A stretch of 64,000 nucleotides of DNA, from contig NZ_BQHY01000012.1 in the NCBI RefSeq assembly GCF_021602155.1, forward strand, positions 1 to 64,000, read 5' to 3'. Below the pieces are notes generated by a model. That model made no database searches. It was given only the letters and a program-made list of their open reading frames with translations, and was not told the origin of the DNA. How positions within the stretch are numbered: position 1 is the first letter of the stretch; each line of letters starts with the position of its first letter. The translations under genes were made by a program, and so were the position numbers. The stretch comes from Pseudomonas parakoreensis. Its GTDB lineage: Bacteria; Pseudomonadota; Gammaproteobacteria; Pseudomonadales; Pseudomonadaceae. Below, one piece after another: positions 1-7,330 of the stretch.

Positions 1-126
1 GCCCCGGGCGATCTGCTGGGCATGGCGCGAATCTGGCGTCAGACCTTCCAGCCGCAAGGCCGTCTGCGCGACTTCACCTACGCCTGGCAAACCTGTGTTT
101 CACCGGTGAATCAGGTCGCTTGTTGA
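1..126 (+). CDS. 3' end of an unidentified protein (partial)
   Basis: The window opens inside an open frame that reads 41 codons and stops with TGA at 124-126. The visible tail has the sequence PGDLLGMARIWRQTFQPQ near its start and ends VNQVAC, with no domain I recognise. It is followed by about 145 bases and then fadL on the same strand. Frame choice rests only on it being open to a stop, with codon use like the neighbours; function cannot be assigned from this fragment. Confidence 0.5.
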   Translation, partial: APGDLLGMARIWRQTFQPQGRLRDFTYAWQTCVSPVNQVAC

Positions 127-272
127 CTGGCGAGTTTTGAAAGATCGCTCAACAGGTCGCGAATCTGGTCGGATTGTCCTACAAAACCGCTCTAACTCAA
201 GGCATAGGGACTATAGCGCTGGAACGAAAATGTTGGTAATTTTCGCCCCGGTGATCACCAGGAGTTCTAATA

Positions 273-1544
273 ATGAAAAAAGTCATGCTCAAAACCACCC
301 TTAGCCTCGCCGTTACCATGGCATCCACCCAGATCTTCGCAGCTGGCTTTGCCATCAACGAACACAGCATCAGCGGGATGGGTACTGGTTACGCTGGGCG
401 ATCCTCTTCTGCCGACGACGCAAGCACTGTTTATGGCAACCCTGCCGGCATGTCGCGCCTCACGCGTGAACAAGTCACCGGCGGTGTTGCATTCCTCGAT
501 GCCAAGACCGATATCAGCGACGCCAGCTCCAGCCCTAACGGCGGCAGCAACAAAGGCGACATGGTGCCCTTCACCTCCGTACCTATGGGCTTCTACGTCA
601 AACCGATCGACGAGCATTGGGCATTCGGCCTCGGCGTTTATGTGCCGTTCGGCCTGATTACCGACTATGAAAAAGGCTTTGGCGGCCGTTACTTCGGCAG
701 CAAGTCCGAAGTACAAGTCATCACTTTCCAGCCAACTGTCAGCTACAAGTTCAACGATGTGGTGTCGATCGGTTTCGGTCCGACCATCAACCGTATCGAC
801 GGTACGCTGGAATCCAACCTGTCGATCACCCAGGCCGCGCCGGACGGCAAGGTCAAGATCAAGGGTGACGACACCGCGCTGGGCTACAACATCGGCGTGC
901 TGGTACAAGCCACCGACACCACGCGTCTGGGTCTGACCTACCACTCGAAAGTCGATTACAAGCTCGAAGGCAACACCAAGGTCAATTACAGCGTGTTGGG
1001 CGCAGTCGGTCTGGGCGCCGAGCAGAAGTACGACGCTTCGCTGAAGATCACCACGCCTGAATCGGTGGACTTCTCCATCACTCAAGCGATCAACGATCGC
1101 TGGAACGTCTACGCCGGTAGCACCTGGACCCGCTGGAGCCAGCTGGAAAAGATCACCGTCAAGAACTCCGGCGTGCAGCCGCTGTTGGCGGGTCAGTTCG
1201 GCGAGATCACCGAAGACCAGAACTGGCACGACTCCTGGGCTTACGCCGTGGGTACTTCGTACCAGCTGAACAAGGAATGGGTACTGCGTACCGGTCTGAC
1301 CTTCGACCAGTCGCCGACCAACAACGTCGACCGCTCGCCACGCATCCCTACTGGCGACCGCACAATCTTCAGCATCGGTGCCGGCTGGAGCCCGACCGAA
1401 GACCTGACCATCGACGTGGCTTACTCGTACCTGAAAGAAGAGTCGGTCAAGGTCCACAACCAGAACGATCGTGGCCAGACCTACGACGCCAAGTATGAAA
1501 ACTCGGCAAACGGTTTCGGCGTCGGCGCTACTTACCGCTTCTGA
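273..1544 (+). CDS. fadL: FadL/OmpP1/TodX family outer membrane transporter
   Basis: A 423-residue outer membrane beta-barrel of the FadL family, which takes up long-chain fatty acids or other hydrophobic compounds. Residues 1-23 are a Sec signal peptide ending IFA, and the mature protein begins AGFAINEHSISGMGTGYAG, the plugging N-terminal segment typical of the family, followed by the family motif NPAGMSRL near residue 57. The C-terminus ends in aromatic YRF, the usual outer-membrane sorting signal. Length fits the family (about 420-450). ATG at 273 has an AGGAG seven bases upstream. A strong terminator follows at 1577, so it is a single-gene unit. Substrate is inferred; several FadL paralogues occur in pseudomonads. 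Confidence 0.88.
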   Translation: MKKVMLKTTLSLAVTMASTQIFAAGFAINEHSISGMGTGYAGRSSSADDASTVYGNPAGMSRLTREQVTGGVAFLDAKTDISDASSSPNGGSNKGDMVPFTSVPMGFYVKPIDEHWAFGLGVYVPFGLITDYEKGFGGRYFGSKSEVQVITFQPTVSYKFNDVVSIGFGPTINRIDGTLESNLSITQAAPDGKVKIKGDDTALGYNIGVLVQATDTTRLGLTYHSKVDYKLEGNTKVNYSVLGAVGLGAEQKYDASLKITTPESVDFSITQAINDRWNVYAGSTWTRWSQLEKITVKNSGVQPLLAGQFGEITEDQNWHDSWAYAVGTSYQLNKEWVLRTGLTFDQSPTNNVDRSPRIPTGDRTIFSIGAGWSPTEDLTIDVAYSYLKEESVKVHNQNDRGQTYDAKYENSANGFGVGATYRF

Positions 1545-1576
1545 TGCTGCGCGGCGAGGCTAACCCCTCGCCCACA

Positions 1577-1615
1577 GAAAAGCCCCGCTCTCTTTGCAGA
1601 AAGCGGGGCTTTTTT
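1577..1615. terminator. Rho-independent terminator after fadL
   Basis: AAAGCCCCGC and GCGGGGCTTT form a near-perfect GC stem with a loop of about 14 bases and T runs on the plus strand; A-rich flank on the other side means it could also serve the converging peroxidase gene. Confidence 0.85.
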
Positions 1616-1633
1616 GTGCCTGAGATTTACAAC

Positions 1634-1722
1634 CTGTAGGAGCTGTCGAGTGAAACGAGGCTGCGATCTTTTGATCTTGTTTTTTAAGATCAAAAGATCG
1701 CAGCGTTCCGCAGCTCCTACAG
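1634..1722. repeat. Family C inverted repeat pair
   Basis: CTGTAGGAGCTG at the left and its complement CAGCTCCTACAG at the right enclose GGCTGCGATCTTTTGATC and GATCAAAAGATCGCAG. The whole unit folds into one long hairpin between the convergent fadL and peroxidase genes. The same unit recurs at 35209, 54404, 62293 and 63214 and as a half at 48815. Confidence 0.85.
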
Positions 1723-1724
1723 GG

Positions 1725-2285
1725 TCATGGTTGCAGTGGTTTTGAGGCAATGGCCTTTTCAACTGCCGCGATAAACTCCGGATCATCCGGCTTGGTCAGG
1801 CTGGAGAAATTGGCAATCACCTTGCCTTGCCGATCGATCACGTACTTATAGAAATTCCACTTCGGCGCACTGCTCTGTTCGGCCAGCACCTTGAACAGAT
1901 GAGTCGCATCGTCGCCTCGGACCTTCTGCGGCTCGGTCATGGTGAACGTCACGCCGTAGTTGGCGTAGCAGACCTTGGCGGTTTCGGCGCTGTCCTTGGA
2001 CTCCTGCTTGAAGTCATTGGACGGCACACCGAGCATTTCCAGGCCTTGCGCCTTGTAATGCTGATTGAGCGCTTCGAGGCCCTCGAACTGGGGGGCGAAG
2101 CCACAGAAACTGGCGGTATTGATCACCACCAGCGGTTTGCCGGCGTAGCGCTGGCACAAATCGACGGATTCCTTGGCGCGCAACTTGGGCAACGAACCTT
2201 GCAGCGCCTCCGGGCAATCGGCCGCTTGGGCCAATCCGGTCAACGCCATCAGCAACGCAGGTACAGCACACCAGCGCATGAGCAT
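1725..2285 (-). CDS. Glutathione peroxidase family protein, exported
   Basis: A 186-residue thioredoxin-fold protein of the glutathione peroxidase family, expected to reduce peroxides with a thiol donor. Residues 1-21 (ending GLAQA) look like a Sec signal peptide, so it should act in the periplasm. The peroxidatic cysteine is in [12 protein letters not shown], and the [13 protein letters not shown] segment gives the usual Trp and Asn of the catalytic tetrad. The tetrad Gln, normally in NQFGGQEP, appears replaced: the region reads [10 protein letters not shown]. Start chosen at 2285 because AAAGG lies nine bases upstream and the signal peptide follows; longer upstream starts are open but lack support. 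It lies downstream of the MFS gene and the small ORF on the same strand. Confidence 0.85.
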   Translation of the reverse strand: MLMRWCAVPALLMALTGLAQAADCPEALQGSLPKLRAKESVDLCQRYAGKPLVVINTASFCGFAPQFEGLEALNQHYKAQGLEMLGVPSNDFKQESKDSAETAKVCYANYGVTFTMTEPQKVRGDDATHLFKVLAEQSSAPKWNFYKYVIDRQGKVIANFSSLTKPDDPEFIAAVEKAIASKPLQP

Positions 2286-2339
2286 GTCGGGCATCCTTTG
2301 AGCAGTCATCAGACTCCCGACGTTACTCGCCATCCAAGC

Positions 2340-2465
2340 CTACAAGCAAGCGCCCAGGCCCAACTGCATCAGCGCCAGGCCGCCCTGATGCCAGCCCCAC
2401 CACACCAGCGCCAGCAACAGCGCGCCGAGTGCGGTAAAGGCGATGCGCGGCCAGGAACGCTTCAT
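2340..2465 (-). CDS. 41-residue hydrophobic peptide, translationally coupled to the MFS gene
   Basis: This small frame is easily missed. Its ATG (2465-2463) overlaps the TGA of the MFS transporter gene by four bases (ATGA), the same coupling seen throughout the nearby cob operon. It starts MKRSWPRIAFTALGALLLAL and continues VWWGWHQGGLALMQLGLGACL before TAG. Two basic residues followed by about 18 hydrophobic residues predict one transmembrane helix with the N-terminus inside. It could be an accessory subunit of the transporter, but that is inference; the overlap and the membrane-helix composition are what is seen. No known family recognised. Confidence 0.6.
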   Translation of the reverse strand: MKRSWPRIAFTALGALLLALVWWGWHQGGLALMQLGLGACL

Positions 2466-3670
2466 ACGGCGCCGACCACCGGCTGCAGACGCGCCACCGG
2501 ACGCTCGCGTACCGGCCAGTTCAGCGCGGCCGCCAGCAGACTCAAGAGAATCGCCACTTGCCAGATCAAGTCATAACTCCCGGTACGGTCATACACCACG
2601 CCACCCAGCCAGCCGCCGAGGAACGAGCCAAGTTGATGAAAGAGGAACACGATACCGCCGAGCATGGACAGATTGCGCACACCAAACAAGGTCGCCACCG
2701 TGCCGTTGGTCAACGGCACCGTCGACAGCCACAGGAAGCCCATGGCCATGCCGAACAGGTACGCCGAAGTCGTCGTCACCGGCAGCCACAGGAACAGCAC
2801 GATCACCACTGCACGCAACAGGTACAACGCCGTCAACAGACGCGGCTTGGACATGCGCCCGCCGAGCCAGCCGGCAGTGTAAGTGCCGAAGATATTGAAC
2901 AGACCGATCAGCGCCAGCACCGTGGTGCCGACGGTTGCCGGCAGATGTTGATCGACCAGATAGGCCGGCAGATGCACACCAATGAACACCACCTGGAAGC
3001 CGCAGACGAAAAAGCCGAATGCCAACAGCCAGAAGCCCGAGTGCGAACAGGCTTCGCGCAGTGCTTCAGACAAGGACTGCTCATGGCCCAGCACCGGCAG
3101 CGGCTTGTCCTTGAGCATGCTCACCAGCGGCACGATCAGCGCCACCAGCAGGCCCAGCACCAGCAACGCCGCCGACCAGCCGAGCCAGCCGATCAAACCC
3201 AGTGTGCCCGGCAACATCGCAAACTGGCCGAACGAACCAGCAGCACTGGCGATGCCCATGCCCATGCTGCGCTTTTCCGGCGGCACCGCACGCCCGACCA
3301 CGCCGAGGATCACCGAAAACGAGGTGCCGGACAGGCCGATACCGATCAATAGACCCGCACTCAGCGACAGGGTCAGCGCCGAATCGGACAGCCCCATGCA
3401 CACCAGACCCGCGGCATACAGCACGCCGCCGACCAGCACCACTTTGGCCGCACCGAATCGGTCAGCCAGCGCGCCAGTGAACGGCTGCGCCAGACCCCAG
3501 ATCAGGTTTTGCAAAGCGATGGCGAAGGCAAACACTTCGCGCCCCCAGCCGAACTGTGCACTCATCGGCGACAGGAACAGGCCGAAGCCGTGCCGCACGC
3601 CCAATGACAACGCCAGAATCAGCGCACTTCCCAGCAACACCCAACCGCACGTACGCCACATCGATGTCAT
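2462..3670 (-). CDS. MFS transporter
   Basis: A 402-residue major facilitator protein with about twelve hydrophobic segments, in the inner membrane. The segment between helices 2 and 3 reads GALADRFGAAKVVLVGG, the MFS signature-A loop, and a second copy (GWLGGRMSKPRLLTAL) sits in the second half. Substrate is unknown; the adjacent MarR regulator suggests export of a toxic or aromatic compound. ATG at 3670 is preceded by GGAG with a seven-base gap. The 16-base palindrome GCGGGTATATACCCGC lies about 15 bases upstream of the start, so MarR control of this gene is likely. Its stop overlaps a 41-codon ORF. Confidence 0.88.
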   Translation of the reverse strand: MTSMWRTCGWVLLGSALILALSLGVRHGFGLFLSPMSAQFGWGREVFAFAIALQNLIWGLAQPFTGALADRFGAAKVVLVGGVLYAAGLVCMGLSDSALTLSLSAGLLIGIGLSGTSFSVILGVVGRAVPPEKRSMGMGIASAAGSFGQFAMLPGTLGLIGWLGWSAALLVLGLLVALIVPLVSMLKDKPLPVLGHEQSLSEALREACSHSGFWLLAFGFFVCGFQVVFIGVHLPAYLVDQHLPATVGTTVLALIGLFNIFGTYTAGWLGGRMSKPRLLTALYLLRAVVIVLFLWLPVTTTSAYLFGMAMGFLWLSTVPLTNGTVATLFGVRNLSMLGGIVFLFHQLGSFLGGWLGGVVYDRTGSYDLIWQVAILLSLLAAALNWPVRERPVARLQPVVGAV

Positions 3671-3685
3671 TGTTATTCTCCGTTC

Positions 3686-3701
3686 GCGGGTATATACCCG
3701 C
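3686..3701. promoter_or_regulatory. Palindromic operator upstream of the MFS gene
   Basis: A perfect 16-base palindrome, GCGGGTATATACCCGC, in the 53-base gap between marR and the MFS gene. The same sequence with one mismatch overlaps the marR promoter at 4132-4147. Likely binding site for the adjacent MarR protein. Confidence 0.7.
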
Positions 3702-3723
3702 TTAAATCCGGAAAAACCGGCCT

Positions 3724-4128
3724 TCAGGCCAGTTCGTCCAACAGTCGCAGCAAGGTTTCACGCTTCTCGGCGCCCAGGCGATCGATCAATCGCTGTTGCG
3801 CCGCTTCCCAGGCCGGCAGCGCTGCCGCAAGGCGCTGTGCACCGGTTTCGGTGAGCCGGACGATGCGGTTGCGCATGTCCTCGCCCTCGGCCAGCGCCAC
3901 CAGGCCCTCGCCTTCGAGTACCCGCAGGTTGCGCCCCAAAGTGCTGCGATCCAGGCCCATGGCTTCGGCCAGTTCCGAGATGCTCGGCTGATCCAGACGC
4001 TGCAGGTTGCACAGCAAAGAATACTGGGCAACGTTGATCCCGAAGCCGTCGAGAGCGCCGTCGTAATGCCTGCTGACGCCACGAGCGGCGCGACGCAGGT
4101 TGGTGCACAAACACTGAGAAGAAAGCAT
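3724..4128 (-). CDS. MarR family transcriptional regulator
   Basis: A 134-residue winged-helix repressor. The helix-turn-helix reads SISELAEAMGLDRSTLGRNL (about residues 49-68), followed by the wing GEDMRNRIVRLTETG with the conserved Arg and charged residues of MarR proteins. Two cysteines near the N-terminus (QCLCTN) could be redox sensing, which is inference. ATG at 4128 has no Shine-Dalgarno sequence; a well-formed promoter places transcription start at about the A of the ATG, so the mRNA may be leaderless. Palindromes at 4132 and 3686 imply that it represses itself and the MFS gene. Confidence 0.88.
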   Translation of the reverse strand: MLSSQCLCTNLRRAARGVSRHYDGALDGFGINVAQYSLLCNLQRLDQPSISELAEAMGLDRSTLGRNLRVLEGEGLVALAEGEDMRNRIVRLTETGAQRLAAALPAWEAAQQRLIDRLGAEKRETLLRLLDELA

Positions 4129-4131
4129 GAT

Positions 4132-4147
4132 GCGTGTATATACCCGC
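4132..4147. promoter_or_regulatory. Operator overlapping the marR -10 box
   Basis: Reads GCGTGTATATACCCGC on the plus strand, one mismatch from the perfect palindrome at 3686. It covers the -10 hexamer of the marR promoter, the expected position for autorepression. Confidence 0.7.
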
Positions 4148-4163
4148 GACTGTGTTAAATCAA
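4135..4163 (-). promoter_or_regulatory. Sigma-70 promoter of marR
   Basis: On the minus strand TTGATT and TATACA are separated by 17 bases. The -10 ends six bases before the marR ATG, so transcription should begin at or next to the start codon. Confidence 0.65.
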
Positions 4164-4210
4164 GTTACACATGAGTTTATCAATAAGGATTGTGGCGTCT
4201 GACACATCCC

Positions 4211-4303
4211 CATCGCTGGCAAGCCAGCTCCCACAGTTTTTTGCAAGTGTTCAAATAATCTGCAAACGCCTCAATACCTGTGGGAGCTGGCTTGCCAGCG
4301 ATG
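4211..4303. repeat. Family A REP pair
   Basis: Two inverted copies of the REP core: CATCGCTGGCAAGCCAGCTC on the left and GAGCTGGCTTGCCAGCGATG on the right, with about 40 bases between. Each copy also folds by itself through CTGGC...GCCAG. It sits between cobS and marR. Confidence 0.9.
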
Positions 4304-4329
4304 AGGTCCGAACAGGCAACAGACACCTG

Positions 4330-5061
4330 TCAGACCAACACATCCCCAACCAGCACCGCCACCTCCAGCAATTCCAGCAACGCTCCCGCCGTATCGCCCG
4401 TGGTCCCGCCCAACCGCCGCATCATCACTTGCCGCAGCCAGACAAACCCGACGAACGCGACAACCAGCGCAACAATCGCTTTCACCCCGGCAATCAGCAA
4501 ACAGGCCAGCGCACTTGCCCCCAGCACCCACCAACCGGCCCGGCGCGGCAGATGATCAGCCAACGCCTGCCCCAACCCACCCGCGCGAACATACGGTGTG
4601 GTCAGAAACAGCCCCAGCAACGCCGCACGCCCCAACAACGGCACGATGATCAACATCACCGCGTGCCCTTGCTCGACCAGCGCCAGCAACGCGCAAAACT
4701 TCAGCAGCAACACCAACACCAGCGTCACCACGGCAATCGGCCCGCTGCGGGGATCCTTCATGATCGTCAGCGTGCGCTCGCGATCACCGAAACCACCGAG
4801 CCAGGCATCGGCGCTGTCGGCCAGTCCGTCGAGGTGCAGCGCGCCGCTGAGCAGCACCCATACCGCCAGCAACAGCGCCGCATGCAACAACAACGGCGCG
4901 CCGGTCAATGCCAGGTTGAATACCCAGAGGATCACCCCGAACAGCAACCCCACCAGCGGATAAAACAACAGCGAACGCCCGAGTTGTTGCGGCTCCGGCA
5001 TCCCCGGCAGACGAATCGGCAAGCTGCTGAGAAATTGCAAGGCGATCCACAGTGGCAGCAT
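4330..5061 (-). CDS. cobS: Adenosylcobinamide-GDP ribazoletransferase
   Basis: A 243-residue polytopic inner-membrane enzyme that joins adenosylcobinamide-GDP and alpha-ribazole (or its phosphate) in the last stage of cobalamin assembly. The N-terminal LWIALQFLSSLPIRLPG matches the family start, and the metal-binding motif appears as HLDGLADSADAWLGG near residue 60; several Leu/Val/Ala-rich helices follow. Start chosen at 5061 because the family begins here and the upstream cobC stop is one base away; longer open sequence upstream lies inside cobC. It is the last gene of the cob operon (called cobV in P. aeruginosa). Confidence 0.92.
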   Translation of the reverse strand: MLPLWIALQFLSSLPIRLPGMPEPQQLGRSLLFYPLVGLLFGVILWVFNLALTGAPLLLHAALLLAVWVLLSGALHLDGLADSADAWLGGFGDRERTLTIMKDPRSGPIAVVTLVLVLLLKFCALLALVEQGHAVMLIIVPLLGRAALLGLFLTTPYVRAGGLGQALADHLPRRAGWWVLGASALACLLIAGVKAIVALVVAFVGFVWLRQVMMRRLGGTTGDTAGALLELLEVAVLVGDVLV

Positions 5062-5062
5062 C

Positions 5063-5638
5063 TCAGTGACCTTCCTTGAGCACGCCATCGGCCTCGACGC
5101 TGAGCGCGAACAGCGAAGCATGCGCGACTTCGACATTGAGCAACTGCTCACGCGGCAAACCTCGCGCCTGCGCCAGCAACAGACGCATCACCCCGCCATG
5201 ACTGATCAGCAGAACGCGTTCACCAGCATAGGCCTGATGCAACCGCGCAACCGCGCCCAGCACGCGCGCCGCAAAATCACTGACCGGCTCACCCTGTGGC
5301 GGCGTGAACGCATACGGATCGGCCCAGAACAACCCCAGCGCCTCGGCATCGGTCTCCATCAGTGCCACTGCGCTCTGCCCTTCCCAGGCACCGAAATGCA
5401 GTTCTTGCAGATCTTTATCCAAATGAACCGGCAGCCCCAACTGCTTGCCCAGGTCGGCGGCAAACCGCGCACAACGCTGCAGCGGCGAGCTGATCAAGCG
5501 ATCCCACGGCCCTCCGGCGATCACGGCGGCACGCATCTGCGCCCAACCTTTTTCGGTGAGCGCATCATCGAGACTGCCGCGCAATCCGCCGCCCAGCTCC
5601 GTCTCACCGTGGCGCAGCAGGTCCAGACGCAACGTCAT
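5063..5638 (-). CDS. cobC: Alpha-ribazole-5'-phosphate phosphatase (histidine phosphatase family)
   Basis: A 191-residue phosphoglycerate-mutase-like enzyme, expected to dephosphorylate alpha-ribazole phosphate or cobalamin phosphate. The catalytic histidine lies in the RHGETEL motif at about residues 9-15, and the second histidine in [17 protein letters not shown] at 5638 overlaps the cobT stop by four bases (ATGA), and the stop is one base from cobS, so it is coupled to both. Operon position supports the cobalamin role over other phosphatases of this superfamily. Confidence 0.9.
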   Translation of the reverse strand: MTLRLDLLRHGETELGGGLRGSLDDALTEKGWAQMRAAVIAGGPWDRLISSPLQRCARFAADLGKQLGLPVHLDKDLQELHFGAWEGQSAVALMETDAEALGLFWADPYAFTPPQGEPVSDFAARVLGAVARLHQAYAGERVLLISHGGVMRLLLAQARGLPREQLLNVEVAHASLFALSVEADGVLKEGH

Positions 5639-6690
5639 GCCGGACGATCCGCCACCGCCGCTTCGGCGAACGTCGCCATCTGCCCGTGCAGGTCGCAGGC
5701 CAGACGCAACAGCGGCACAGCCAACGCCGCCCCGCTGCCCTCGCCCAGACGCAAACCGAGTTCCAGCAGCGGTTCGGCATTGAGGGTTTCCAGCACGTGA
5801 CGATGGCCCGGCTCGGCGCCACGATGGCCGAACAGCAGCCACTCGCGGCAGGCCGGATTCAGCCGCACCGCGACCAACGCGGCGACCGTGCAGATAAAGC
5901 CGTCGACCAGCACCGCGACGCCTTCCTGCGCACACGCCAGGTACGCGCCGACCAGTGCGGCAATTTCAAAACCGCCGAGGTTGAACAGGGTTTGCAGCGC
6001 ATCGCCACGTTGCGCCGCGTGCAGCGCCAGTGCGCGCTCAATCACTTGAGCTTTGTGGCTGACGCCTTCGGCGTTCAACCCGGTGCCGGGACCGGTCAGG
6101 TGCGCCACCGGGCAATCGAGCAAGGCACACGCCAGCGCACTGGCGGCAGTGGTGTTGCCGATGCCCATTTCGCCGCCGATGAACAACTGTGCGCCGGCCG
6201 CTTTGGCTCGCAGCACGCTGTCACGACCGGCCTGCAAGGCGAGTTCGCCCTGCGCCCGGGTCATCGCCGCGCCTTTGGCGAAGTTCGCCGTGCCCGGGCC
6301 GATGTTCAGATGACGCACGCCCGGCAGATTCAACGTCGGTGTCACGGTGCCCAGATCGACTACTTCCAGCTGCGCATCGAGCTGGCGCGCCAGCACGCTG
6401 ATCGCCGCACCGCCGCTGACGAAGTTGAGCAGCATCTGCCCGGTGACTTCCTGCGGAAAGGCGGAAACACCTTCCGCGACCACACCGTGATCACCGGCAA
6501 AAATCGCGATCCAGACCTGCTCCAGCGTCGGTTTGATCTGCCCCTGCAACCCGGCCAATTGCACCGCCACGCTTTCGAGGCGACCAAGGGAGCCGGCCGG
6601 TTTGGTCAGTTGCTGCTGGCGCGCCGCCGCTTGTTCAACGATCTCGGTATTTACGGATTGGCACGGGTTCAACCACCACGCTTGAGTCAT
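5635..6690 (-). CDS. cobT: Nicotinate-nucleotide--dimethylbenzimidazole phosphoribosyltransferase
   Basis: A 351-residue cytoplasmic enzyme that transfers phosphoribose from nicotinate mononucleotide to 5,6-dimethylbenzimidazole, giving alpha-ribazole phosphate. Family features seen: [12 protein letters not shown] near residue 29, [21 protein letters not shown] near 65-85, [15 protein letters not shown] near 175 and the C-terminal [17 protein letters not shown] carrying the catalytic glutamate. Length matches the family (about 350). ATG at 6690 overlaps the cobU stop by four bases. The dimethylbenzimidazole substrate is supplied by BluB in the same operon. Confidence 0.95.
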   Translation of the reverse strand: MTQAWWLNPCQSVNTEIVEQAAARQQQLTKPAGSLGRLESVAVQLAGLQGQIKPTLEQVWIAIFAGDHGVVAEGVSAFPQEVTGQMLLNFVSGGAAISVLARQLDAQLEVVDLGTVTPTLNLPGVRHLNIGPGTANFAKGAAMTRAQGELALQAGRDSVLRAKAAGAQLFIGGEMGIGNTTAASALACALLDCPVAHLTGPGTGLNAEGVSHKAQVIERALALHAAQRGDALQTLFNLGGFEIAALVGAYLACAQEGVAVLVDGFICTVAALVAVRLNPACREWLLFGHRGAEPGHRHVLETLNAEPLLELGLRLGEGSGAALAVPLLRLACDLHGQMATFAEAAVADRPA

Positions 6691-7208
6691 AACGCAGGTC
6701 CTTTCAGGGTCAGGGGCAGGCCGGCGACTGTCAGGACGACTCGCTGACAACGCTCGGCCAGAGCTTGATGCAGCCAACCGGCTTCATCGACGTAGCGGCG
6801 AGTCAATTCGCCCAGCGGCACGACACCCATTCCGGTCTCGTTGCTGACAAAAATGATTTCTCCCGGCAATGACGCCAGGCCGTCCAGCAGGGCTTCGCGC
6901 TCGGCGGCGAGACGCGCGGCGTCATCGAGCATCAGCAGATTGGTCAGCCACAGGGTCAGGCAGTCCACCAGCAGGCAACGCTCGGCGCCGGCGTTTTCAC
7001 GCAGGACGCGGGCCAGCGCTATGGGCTCTTCGATCAGTGCCCATTCGGCCGGACGCCGGGCGCGGTGATGGGCGACGCGGGCGTTCATTTCACCGTCCAG
7101 CGGCTGGCTGGTGGCGATGTAAGTGACCGCCAGCTGGCTGTCGCTGGCGAGTTTTTCCGCCAGGCGACTTTTGCCGGAACGAGCGCCTCCGAGGATCAGT
7201 TGGAGCAT
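6687..7208 (-). CDS. cobU: Bifunctional adenosylcobinamide kinase / adenosylcobinamide-phosphate guanylyltransferase
   Basis: A 173-residue enzyme that phosphorylates adenosylcobinamide and then transfers GMP to form adenosylcobinamide-GDP. The P-loop GGARSGKS is at residues 6-13; the segment VAHHRARRP near residue 45 carries the histidine expected to be guanylylated, and [12 protein letters not shown] and [12 protein letters not shown] are family blocks. Start at 7208 is where the family begins. It is separated from cobQ by 87 bases holding a mixed REP element, the only gap of any size in the operon. Called cobP in P. aeruginosa. Confidence 0.93.
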   Translation of the reverse strand: MLQLILGGARSGKSRLAEKLASDSQLAVTYIATSQPLDGEMNARVAHHRARRPAEWALIEEPIALARVLRENAGAERCLLVDCLTLWLTNLLMLDDAARLAAEREALLDGLASLPGEIIFVSNETGMGVVPLGELTRRYVDEAGWLHQALAERCQRVVLTVAGLPLTLKGPAL

Positions 7209-7248
7209 GGGGACATCCTGAAAATTATGTGTTGAGGCCACCGGCCCC

Positions 7249-7330
7249 TTCGCGAGCAAGCCCGCTCCCACAGTGATCGCAGTGGCTGAAACACCTCACT
7301 CCCCTGTGGGAGCTGGCTTGCCAGCGATGG
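7249..7330. repeat. Mixed REP pair, partly inside the 3' end of cobQ
   Basis: A family B half (CGCGAGCAAGCCCGCTCCCA, 7252-7271) faces a family A half (GTGGGAGCTGGCTTGCCAGCGATGG). The family A half overlaps the last codons of cobQ, whose stop is at 7296-7298, so it is read as protein. Mixed pairs are unusual here. Confidence 0.8.

Noticed and set aside
267-1457. Minus-strand open frame of 396 codons opposite fadL
   Set aside because: fadL on the plus strand has signal peptide, family motifs and ribosome site; the opposite frame has none.
4211-4303. REP-like direct/inverted repeats as a possible CRISPR array
   Set aside because: Copies occur in inverted pairs, scattered across the window, with no regular spacers or cas genes.
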